Shown here: positions 1 to 9,007 of the stretch, piece after piece
How positions within the stretch are numbered: the stretch's first letter is position 1
Layout: each line of letters begins with the position of its first letter
Assembly: GCA_001969505.1 (NCBI GenBank)
Contig: LSSK01001825.1
Span: 1-23,635, forward strand
Reading direction: 5' to 3'
Origin: Zancudomyces culisetae
Lineage: Eukaryota > Kickxellomycota > Harpellomycetes > Harpellales > Legeriomycetaceae
Length of the DNA: 23,635 nt
Translations under genes and position numbers: made by a program
The notes under the pieces: model-generated
The model's input: only the letters and a program-made list of their open reading frames with translations
Told to the model about the DNA's origin: nothing
The model's database searches: none

Positions 1-92
1 AAAGTTGGAGGCGGATGATGTAATTGAAAAATCAGTGCTTGGATCAAGAGGAATATCCATAGCTAGATCAACACCAACTAGCAATAGTGTAG

Positions 93-128
<36 letters not shown>

Positions 129-3100
129 TTGTCAGTAGGAGTGAAAACAAAGTGTACAAATAATGATGAGTAGAATAAATAAAAGTAGGGGGAAAAAAGA
201 AATTTTATAAACATACCATGGTTATCAGAAGAGGAAAAAATCTGGATAGATTGAAACTGATGAGATGGGATAGAAAGATCAATAGTGAGTTTCTGAGGAT
301 GTCTAAGTTTGGAAACAGGAGCTCTACAGTAAATGAGAAGAGTGTTAGTATTCGAATAAACCAACACAGAAATCCAAGACAAAAGAAGGGATTTTTTGCT
401 CTGAGCAACCTTTTCATAGTTTGCAACTCCAACAAATAGGTCGAGTTCGTTACGGTTAGTTTTGGATTTAGAAATAGCAATTGAAGGAACTGGAAACGAG
501 TTCACGGAATCAATAACATGAAATCCAAAGGGCGGGTTGCGTTTCAATAGATTTTCGATGGTTGATGGGGGTGTTTGTTTCAGGGCAGCAATTGAGCGGA
601 TTCCAGAATCGAACAATATTTGGGAGTATTTAGTACCTAGATTTGGAATTTGTGCAAGAATTTTGGGAGAGCCAGATGTATTTCTAGCATCAAAACAACC
701 GCTGTTTAAGTACCGGTTTATATCCAGACATGCTTTTATTCCAATACAGTCTCGTTTTACAACATAGTGTTCAACAAATGCCTTTATTACACGTTTGCTT
801 GTAATTATAATTTTGGCCATTTCTCGATTTAGAGAAGCTGCCTCGGCCGCATCTCTAATAACTATTCCTAGTAAATAGCACTGAATTAGCAAAAACACCT
901 TGTCCGATATTTCTCTTACCGCTCCCGTTCCTCCGCCCCCAACTGTACTTAAATCGCTTTCTCCAACTGTGTACTTGAGTTCAGAGTTTTGGTTAACCAA
1001 ATCCAGCACTCCTTTTTCTCCCTGCAACAACCGATGATCAGAAAATTCCGCAGCCTTGCTTAGTTGTTGTAGAATGTATCGCTGGTTTGGTGCTTCTTTT
1101 AGATTTGTTATCATTGAGATTGTTGACAACTTCAAATAAAACCTACCCATAGCTTTTCCTATCTCTATAATTAGCAACCAATTTATTTAAAACCATACCC
1201 ACATTTCTAAAATTGGTACATACTTACCTGTAGGTGATATTGACCCATACTCATCTACTTTTATCACACCGTATCTCAACAGCTCATCGATCTTTAAATC
1301 AAGATATCTACTCAATTCATTTTCAAAATCCTCAGGATCTACAGTTCCAGGTGCCAGAATTTTGTAATGCGTCGGATTTTTTAACAATCTTTGATAAAGA
1401 AATGACGATTTCATCCAAGTCATTGCTGCTGTTTTGCTTGCTATCTCGCCCATGCATATCTCTGCTCCAAGATAAAATTCAATATTATGATGCAATGTTG
1501 ATTCCAGAATCTCGCCCTTTTCAAAAACTGCTTCGTATTTACTCTTATCCTGGTGTGTCGTCATTAACACTGCCACGCCAAACTCGTCATATTGCGGCCT
1601 CCCTGCTCGTCCCATCATTTGAACTATTTCTAACTGCGAATACTCGCAAAAACTGGTGTTGTTGTATCCCATAGTTCCCTTTATAATTACCAAATGTGCT
1701 GGTAGATTTACCCCAACTGCAAGCGTCGAGGTTGTGCATATAACCTTGATATCACCTTTTATAAACATTTCCTCCACTGCTTTTCTATCATTCACTTCCA
1801 GCCCCGCGTGATGAAACCCAATCCCCTTTCTAACATATTCTATTTTACCAGTTTTTGATTCGTTTTTATTTGAGACTTATTCCATTTTATTTTGATTAAA
1901 GATATGATTATCTTGTTGAGCTCTTTTATTACCTGTCAGCTTTTTGTTCTGGATTCTATCCCTAAATTTATATGGGTTAAAGGTATTCTTTGTGAAAGAT
2001 CCAAGTTTATAGTAATAACACAGGCACCACAAATAATATACAATAGAGGTATCCTGCCATTCTCATTCACTTACCTGATTTCTGCTCTGTTTATCGAATA
2101 ACATGCAAATTCATGGTTTGCTAACTTTGAGCATAGGTCTTGCACCGCTTTTCTTGTACAGCAAAACTATTTAGTGTTTGTTTTTTTCTTTTCAATACAT
2201 TTACCACCACTTTCTCCGGATAACATCATTGCACAAAAGAATACATAACCACGTACTACTATCGTTGATCTTCCGCTTGAGTATTTCTCAATCACACTCG
2301 CAACCCTATTTTTTTAATCCTCACAAATTATTATGCTCAATATTTCTCCTAATAACCAAATGTTATGTGTTTCTTTGTATATTATTTACCTGAAATCAAG
2401 ATTTTTTTGAAAGAGAAATGGTGATTTTGAGTTGGCATATCCCAATACCACTTTCTTAATTGGAACACTCCGATACTCATCGCCAAAATTAAAAGTATGA
2501 GCCATACTCTTAGCACTTAGATGACACTCTTTGTTGTTTTCAATGCTATTGTTTCCTATCCATGCCGCCACATCACAAATATTGGTTATTGTTGCCGACA
2601 CTGCAACTATCCTTATTCTGTTATTAACCATTTTCATTCTGCTCACCTAGTTTTGTTTTTGTATTCATTTATTTCTATGCTTTTTAGCCTTTTAGCTGGT
2701 ACAATTTGTTGATACTTACTATTGCTTCAATTGCGCCTCCTCTCATTTCTTGTAGTACATGTACTTCATCAATCTACACAAATATATATGCAATCCAACC
2801 TTTATTCTCTAAGCTCCCAACATATTTAGATTTCTTATACCAGCTACCATTCCTTACCATTAAAAGCTCAATGTTTTTAATAAACTTATAGTGACTCTTC
2901 CACTTTCTTGAGTAACAATCCCATTTCTCTGGTGTAGTAACTCTACAATCATATTTACGGGATATATTTATATACTCTAACAATATCAAACTAATCATGG
3001 TTGGTTACATTAACCTCTTGTCTTTAACATCCTTTGTACTAAAATATTCTGTATCCCCCGTGAACTCATAACCTAAGTGGGAAATTTTTTGTTTTAGTGT

Positions 3101-4522
3101 TTTCTTTATATATTTCTTGTATATGACGAAGTGTAAATAAACGCGAAAGGTTCAAACCACAATCTGCTCCTCTTCTTTATTTCTTTAGTTTTTAAAAGGA
3201 AGTGTTTGTGCTTTCTTACATTCAGCACCTATTGCTCCAAATCTCTTATTCCAGTCATGAGCTTTCTCACTACATAGTGCCTAATTAACATACATACATC
3301 ATTTATTCACTCATCAATACATGTTTCCTCGCTTGTTCATTTTTTTTACAAGATACAAGATACAAGATATAAATTGTAAAATTTAACTAACCTTGGTTGG
3401 TGATAAATACACCGCCTTTGACTCTTTGTTTTTATATTTCAACAACATTGCCATAAATGACAGTTCCATCACACCTGTTTTTCCTGTTCCAGTTGGCGCT
3501 ATTCATAATACCCAATATCTTTATCCTCTACTTTTTTTGTCATCCTCTCTCTCACCCTCTCATCCCTTTTCTTCCGACGCAATGGATGCCTTAGCCTGTA
3601 AACTTACCACTCAACACATAATTTTTTGAAGATTTGTAGACCTATTTCACCAATATGCTTTTTTATTTAGTATTTTTTCCGAGCTTGCAACCAAAAATAT
3701 CTAGTTTTTATTTTAGCAATACAAAAATAGAAATAACTCACAACATCAAAACACTGAGTTTGTACTCTGTTAAAGTATCCGTACTTGAATGCCTTTTTCA
3801 TATCTTTTCCTGAGTTTTATTTTGAACCAGTCGAGTTGTTTTTAGTTTTTAGTTTTTAGTTTTTAGTCTTTTTTTAGAACATTACATCTGTGTCCTTTGC
3901 TAAACATCGCTTTATTAGGAAAAAATGGCAGAATCGTTTACCCAGTACATCTGTTGAAATCGCTCCCTCAAACGGCATTTCCTCCTGAACATGTCTAACG
4001 ATTACTATACCATATCATGCTTATTTTTAATATAAAAGGCGTTAAGATAAGAGATATTCACACCAACCTCTCACTCTCTCACTCTCGCATCCTCTCATCC
4101 TCTCATCTTTTTTCCTTCGCATTTATATAAATATTGTAGATATACTAAACCATGTTTTGTAAAATAAAATAAATAATGAACAGGGTCAAGCCTTATACTT
4201 TACATTTCTGACCACACTCGTCACCAGCCTTCTCTATCTCACATAATCTCTTTTCAATACCCTCTTCTGTTACTGGTTTTTTCTTGACTCCAATAGCGGA
4301 TAGTTTCTTTAATATCAGACTTTGCTGGTTAATAGAGTCAAGTTCAAGGATTTTTTGATGCTGGTATTTTGAATTAGTTTTTTCAAGCCTATGCGCTACT
4401 CTTCCATTTGTACTATTACTTATATCAGAACGTGTAGCAACTGGGTTGATGTTTTTCCCCCTATTTTCCGTTCGAAAATAATGCTCAAGCTCTTTTATCT
4501 CCTCCAAATCAATATTATCCAT
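1..4522 (-). CDS. HFM1: Mer3/Hfm1-type meiotic DNA helicase, about 16 exons, 3' end outside window
   Basis: Superfamily 2 Ski2-like helicase that in yeast promotes meiotic crossing-over (ZMM pathway). Exons, in transcript order: 4522-4204, 4004-3942, 3809-3742, 3641-3608, 3498-3392, 3280-3220, 3072-3015, 2942-2858, 2773-2720, 2646-2390, 2305-2257, 2166-2075, 1961-1933, 1839-1228, 1164-217, 77-<1. They join in one frame with no stop, giving 971 codons so far. Motifs appear in family order: Walker A APTGTGKT (about 162-169), YLSPTKALC, TTPEKWD, IDEVH (266-270), SAT (300-302), FCCTRK, GIGFHHAG, TSTLAVGVNLPA, QMMGRAGR (about 499-506), then a winged-helix and Sec63-like region. Several motifs exist only across a splice junction (PTK|ALC, LLM|IDEVH, IV|FCCTRK). 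S. cerevisiae HFM1 is about 1190 aa with a single intron. The first exon is tentative: it is phase-compatible, but that 109-codon ORF could be a separate gene, with Mer3 starting at the ATG within exon 2. The exon 7/8 junction has the weak donor GTTAAT. Confidence 0.88.
103..128. repeat. (AT)n(GT)n microsatellite in last visible HFM1 intron
   Basis: A run of AT dinucleotides passes directly into GT dinucleotides. It lies inside the intron 78-216 of the helicase gene. Alternating purine-pyrimidine tracts are length-unstable and can form Z-DNA; any effect on splicing is inference. Confidence 0.85.
1933..1961 (-). other. HFM1: 29-nt microexon of HFM1
   Basis: Acceptor TTTAG lies before it and donor GTAATA after it. 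Its 29 nt (1+27+1) encode residues reading DRIQNKKLT between INRAEIR and EYVRKGIGFHHAG. Without it the flanking exons are out of phase with each other; with it the segment reads like the region before the conserved GIGFHHAG motif of Mer3/Ski2 helicases. Confidence 0.75.
3541..3570 (-). repeat. GA-rich intronic motif, copy in HFM1 intron 4
   Basis: On the transcript strand this is a purine-rich stretch containing GGGATGAGAGGGTGAGAG. It lies inside intron 3499-3607 and resembles the longer tract in intron 1 (about 4066-4108). The recurrence of GATGAGAGG in two introns of one gene suggests a shared splicing signal or related simple repeats; the function is unproven. Confidence 0.6.
3839..3866 (-). 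repeat. Four tandem CTAAAAA heptamers in HFM1 intron 2
   Basis: The plus strand carries TTTTTAG four times in perfect tandem. On the transcript strand this is (CTAAAAA)4, about 30-57 nt upstream of the acceptor of the exon starting at 3809. Each unit resembles a weak branch-point sequence. Either a simple repeat or a redundant branch-site array. Confidence 0.8.
4066..4108 (-). repeat. GA-rich tract in HFM1 intron 1
   Basis: On the transcript strand, GATGAGAGGATGAGAGGATG is followed by GAGAGTGAGAGAGTGAGAG, an imperfect short tandem repeat. It sits in the proposed first intron (4005-4203) and shares its motif with intron 4. Confidence 0.65.
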
Positions 4523-5123
4523 TTATCCCTTCTTTTTTCTTTCTTAGCAACTAACCCAGAGATTGGAAAATAGAAACGTTTGGAAAAAAAACTTTATAAT
4601 TCTACGCCTTAAAGATCAATGTGCTGCAAATATATATACTTCCACAAAATATAGTGAAAACAAACAGGCGTATTTTAATCTGTCTAAACTATCAAACCCT
4701 AATATATACCAGGCAAGCCCGTACTTCCGGTCAACAAAAAAAAAACACCCTAATTGACAGGTTTTTGTTTTGAACTGCATCATTCTTATTTTTCTGTATC
4801 ATTTTTATTTTTGACAAACTGGTATACCTGTCAACATGAGTTATTTGACACTGAAAAGTCAGGAGGAAGATAAAATATGAAAGAATATACATATTCACTA
4901 CAAATAAACATAATCTGTCAATATTTTAGTCCCTTTCATAAATGTCTAGATAGTTATTTGCTATTGAAGTATTAATCTGTGTATTAGCTGTTTCTGCGTG
5001 CTTTCTCCGTCCTCATGCATTATCCGTTTGTAAATATAGATGGAAACAAGATAAAACTACATATATTTTCAACGCCAAAAGTGCAAAATGCACAGGGAAG
5101 AAAAAAGAAAGCTGCGCTAATGT
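4523..5123. promoter_or_regulatory. Intergenic, presumed HFM1 promoter
   Basis: AT-rich DNA between the start of the helicase gene and the 3' end of the next minus-strand gene. I see no convincing meiotic URS1 element (GGCGGC core) and no RNA gene. A plus-strand ORF at 4563-4757 has no protein-like character. Confidence 0.4.
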
Positions 5124-5740
5124 CTATTCGGTTTTGCTTTCTAAGATACGGAATGTTCGTCCATTCATAAGCCCAAATATCAGTGTCACTATTTTTAATA
5201 ACACTTTTTTGTTAGAAAACAAAAACCAAGAAGAGAATATCAGTAAAAGTATATATCCTTACCTGAACCCAAACCTGCAAAAATGGTGGGCGCGGCTCCC
5301 ACCAGCGAGATTTTCCCCAGCATTTTCTTGTTGATTTGTCGTCTTTTATAGAATGAGAATGCTGAAATCGCGAACATGCTCAGGGTTGTGCCATTTTGAA
5401 TATACCTATTTGTCACCTCCGTTTCGCTATCAAATGTAGTGGGATTGAATTTAACCAAAATCTCCTCCGATTCCGTGACCCCAGCAAATGCATGACCAAC
5501 AATTCTCCTCTATGATGTAAAAATGGTTTAGTCTATTATTATTTTACTCTTTTCTCCCCATCCCCTTCACCCAAAAATGCGCTCAAAGCTGTTATAATCA
5601 ACCAAATCTAAAAGGGAAAAAAACAACTGAAAAAAAAACAACTAGCATACCCAACGAGCAACCTCAATCATTTTATCTGACTTTACAACCGCTTCAATAT
5701 CGTCAGTATTCGTGGGTTTAGTCTGTGTGTTGTTCTCCAT
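5124..5740 (-). CDS. Small two-TM membrane protein, three exons
   Basis: Unrecognised protein of 133 aa. Exons in transcript order: 5740-5651 (ATG, 30 codons, donor GTATGC), 5509-5263 (acceptor CATAG, donor GTAAGG), 5188-5124 (acceptor AATAG, ending in TAG). Phases match at both junctions (0, then 1), and the last intron contains TTCTAACA, a good branch site. The N-terminal 70 residues are polar, with NPTTFDSETEVTNRYIQNG just before TM1 (about 71-84). A short basic hairpin YKRRQINKK follows, then TM2 (about 97-119), which is complete only when exons 2 and 3 are joined (FAGLGS|VTLIFGL). Two closely spaced TMs with a basic loop suggest an organelle, possibly mitochondrial, membrane protein. The size and a short TLIFG match recall Aim11, but the TM spacing does not fit, so no name is given. 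Confidence 0.72.
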
Positions 5741-6643
5741 ATTCTCCTTTTGTTTTTTTTTTACACTAGTCCACCCCTAGCTGATATGGTTTTATAAACA
5801 CTGTCTACTTTTATATAGTTTCCGAGAACTTGGAAGCAAAAAAAGAAAAAAGAAAAGAATTGAAAAGATGCTATCAACTTTGGTATATTCGAGCAATTCG
5901 GCAGCTGATTCGAGAGATTTATTGATTAAAAACCTCGTAATTTCATTCGCTTTGCAACTACTGCTCACTCTCGGCTCTTTTTGCAAATTAATTTATCTCT
6001 TAAAGCCATCATCAATCAAGTAAACTAGATAAAAACACAGAATTGGAGGATGCAGATCTTGCGAATGTTTGAGTTCAACTACATTACCCAGCCCTAGATC
6101 ATCCCATCGTTAAGTCATAGTGGTAAAACTAGTTACTGGGTAAGAGCTACAAATCTCGGCTTCAATGCCCAGCTGTTAAAACCTTGTTGATGACTGTTTT
6201 TTTATGAAGTTTCTGTTGTTAAACTAAAAAAATGAGGTAAAAAAGTACTCATATATTAAACTTTCATAACCATGTTGTGGGAGGAAAAGAGAAGACAGTA
6301 TTAAGTTAAAACATGGGTAACCACACTAACATCAAAAGTATACACTCTTTTCTAGTGATTTGAGCAGGATCTACTTTTGATCAAGTTTTTGGCCTCAATT
6401 GTGGTTTGGTTGAAAATTTTTTTTTCGAAATGGTGAGGTTGATTTGTGGCAAATCGCCAAGGTGCGATTTCCAGAAAAAAAACCTTAAACAAATATTCAG
6501 AATTTAGCATTGTATATATATAGCAACGACAACTACAAGCTAGCGTTGGCTTTCAGTCGTATACTAGAGGAACTCATAAAATTCAAAAGATATTCGGAAC
6601 TTAATAAGAATTAATATGAACTTTAGTGCATAATCAAATCAAA
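5741..6643. promoter_or_regulatory. Divergent intergenic region with dyad and RRPE-like element
   Basis: This 0.9 kb separates the divergent genes at 5740 and 6644. It holds a T-rich element reading TGAAAATTTTTTTTT near 6410-6425 (RRPE-like) and a dyad AAATCGC-N6-GCGATTT at 6451-6470. The minus-strand ORF 5792-5986 lacks protein-like features. Confidence 0.45.
6451..6470. promoter_or_regulatory. Inverted repeat AAATCGC-N6-GCGATTT
   Basis: Perfect 7-bp arms separated by 6 nt, about 175 nt upstream of the helicase start at 6644. It could bind a dimeric transcription factor. Confidence 0.5.
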
Positions 6644-8709
6644 ATGTTTATTATGAAATCGAGAGTAAATCCAAGCCTTGGCTTGTATGTATTAAGGACG
6701 ACAAAATGTACCTCGGTGTGGAAGAGATTTAATAGCACTATCACGTTTGAGGTAAGACTTAAAACATCATTTTTGAAAGACATTCCCATATATGTACTCC
6801 AATTATCAGAATGAACAGTATTTTGTTTTAGATATTTAATATCAATTGTCTATACTTTCTTTAGGAGTTAGGCGTTCCAAAGCCACTCGCTCTAGCTGCC
6901 GAAAAACTTTATGGGGTGAAAGAACCTACCGAGTTACAAAAGAGGCTTATTCCTGCAATTATCGAAGGGGGGAAGGATTATCTGTTAATACAAGAAACAG
7001 GTTCTGGCAAAACTTTCTCTATTCTTTTGGCTATGTTGGGAATGGCCTACAAAGATTTTCTAGAAAATTCGTTTGTCAAAAGTGATGAGACAGAAAAGGA
7101 GAAACACGCTCTATCTAGTCCTATGGGTGTACTATTAGTGCCTAACAGGGAATTGGCTCTTCAAATTGACGAATGGGCAACTAACTTGGTTCAAGAGGCA
7201 TTTCCTCTGGCTCACAAGAATAATTTGGTTCAAACCTTTATTGGAGGGGCGGACTATATAGAGAAACAGGAGAAAACACTAATGGAATTCGGATCTCCGT
7301 CACTGGTTGTGGGTACAGGGATACAGCTTATGGATAATATGATTACACACAAAAAAATAAAAATAGACGGTAGGCTTCAGCGGATATTTGTGGATGAAGT
7401 AGATAGCATGATCCAACTCGCAAATCGGTACGCATCAATCAAGAAAAAACTGAACAAGTTGAAAAATCTGAAAGAGGGACAGATTTTTGTTGAGTCTGTA
7501 TTAAAACAGATAAATGAACTAAATTACAAAAAATATGGGTTTAGCGAAAAAAGAATCACTTCGATGCTGAGAAAGAGACTGGAGGCCGAAAACAGAGTCG
7601 AGCAGTTTGAGTTACAGAAATCCAGCACCAAGCCTCGCCAAGTCGCGTATTTGAAAAGTCTGGCTGAAAAGCTTTGGGATGGCGAAAAGAAAAGCTATAT
7701 TTTAAAGGAGTTGGAAAGAATAGACTATATTCAAAACCCCAAGTACAAGCCGGTTGAATACAAGTCAACAAAATTTTACTCGCTGTTTATTTCCTCTGCA
7801 ACAGTAAACAGTGACTTGATAAAATATTTAAAATCCCGCGGGTGGTTCCCCACCGATCTGGAAAATATTGAGTTAAAAGCACAAGGTTCTTTTGTGCCAT
7901 CATCTATTGAGCACAGCTGTATAGTTGTTGATGATCTAGAGACAGTCAGAAACATCAAAGAAAAAACTTTGAAGCAGGTCTCTGCGTCAACACCTTTCGA
8001 GAAAAAAGCTGAACAACCTTTTTCAAGCTCTACCATTACTGATGACTCGCATCTTGAACAAAAAGTTGTGGACATGTTTGGTGTTACAGACTTTAACAAT
8101 GGTGGCAATCATCTAAATTCTTCTTTTGAGAATATTCCTGTAGAACAAGAAAACGATTTAGCTGAACTTTCAGACCTCGAAGAAATGGCCCAGAAAGCGA
8201 TTGCAAAACCGAAGTTAAAAATCACTGAGGCGCAGTATAACCAGTATGTGACGGAATGTATAGCTAATGTGCTGGGTAGCGAAGCTGAGTCTGTCAAAAA
8301 TGTGGTAATCTTCATGCAGACTGGAAAAAAATACTACGATTTCCTTGAAGCTTTGTATAAACAAGGCATTACCGCTATTGGGTTATTTGAGAAATACACC
8401 AAAACACTTCCAAGCGAGAATACTAGTAGTAGTTCAAAACCAACTTCTAAGAGCTATAATGTGTTTATTACCACTGATACCGCCGGTAGAGGAATTGATA
8501 TTCCTGATGTATCACATGTTCTTATTTTAGATGTTCCAAAATCTAAAAATAGCTACATTCACATGGCAGGAAGAACCGGTAGGTTTAATAGCACTGGGAA
8601 AGCCATCACCATCGTTTTCAACACAAGCGATTCCCTCCCTGAGGGCAGAATGAGAGGCCTTTATACCCAACTAAACATAACACCTACAAAATTGGCTTAT
8701 TTGGACTAA
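6644..8709 (+). CDS. MRH4: DEAD-box RNA helicase, probably mitochondrial (Mrh4-like), two exons
   Basis: Exon 1 is 6644-6751 (36 codons from ATG). The intron 6752-6864 has donor GTAAGA and acceptor CTTTAG. Exon 2 is 6865-8709, giving 650 aa. The N-terminus MFIMKSRVNPSLGLYVLRTT has basic and hydroxylated residues and no acidic ones, like a mitochondrial presequence. Helicase motifs: Q motif EPTELQKRLIPAI, motif I ETGSGKT (about 80-86), Ia PNRELALQ, Ib degenerate (VVGTGIQL), II VDEVDS in place of DEAD (about 212-217), III SAT (about 347-349), IV VVIFMQTGKK, V TTDTAGRGIDIPD, VI HMAGRTGR. ETGSGKT, DVPK before motif VI and AGRTGR resemble Mrh4, which in S. cerevisiae acts in mitochondrial large-subunit assembly. 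Unusually, about 130 residues separate motifs II and III, and about 170 hydrophilic residues lie between III and IV. It could be another mitochondrial DEAD-box paralogue. Confidence 0.82.
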
Positions 8710-9007
8710 TATAACACCACTGGTACCGCGTCACTTGTATTTAGAATCCATGATTTAAACATCTGCCTTTATTTTACTATATTTTACATTTATTAATGTG
8801 TAGAAATGTGTGTTGTAAAACGAAAACTGCTTCATGGCGATTACAGAGTTGTGTTTTTCACTTATATTGCCATTTGTGTATATTGAAAATGATAAAAATT
8901 AAATTAAAAATAATAAAACCGTTTATCCCCTATTTCCCAACCCATTTGCTTCATCATTCTGTGAGATGTAGACTGTATACTGAGGGGTTTAATGCATGCG
9001 GCATTGG

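Noticed and set aside
3140-3165. GGTTCAAACC (T-loop-like)
   Set aside because: Isolated inside an HFM1 intron, with no other tRNA elements.
2178-3629. Several plus-strand ORFs across 2.2-3.6 kb
   Set aside because: They are shadows of the minus-strand HFM1 exons and introns.
5792-5986. Minus-strand 64-codon ORF
   Set aside because: Its C-terminal half is an A/T-tract artefact (LFFFLFLL), with no splice support.
6095-6190. tRNA-like segment with TAGTGGTAAAA (Gly box A-like) and CTCGGCTTCAATGCCC
   Set aside because: The T-loop does not match GGTTCGA, no acceptor stem pairs, and no anticodon arm is convincing.
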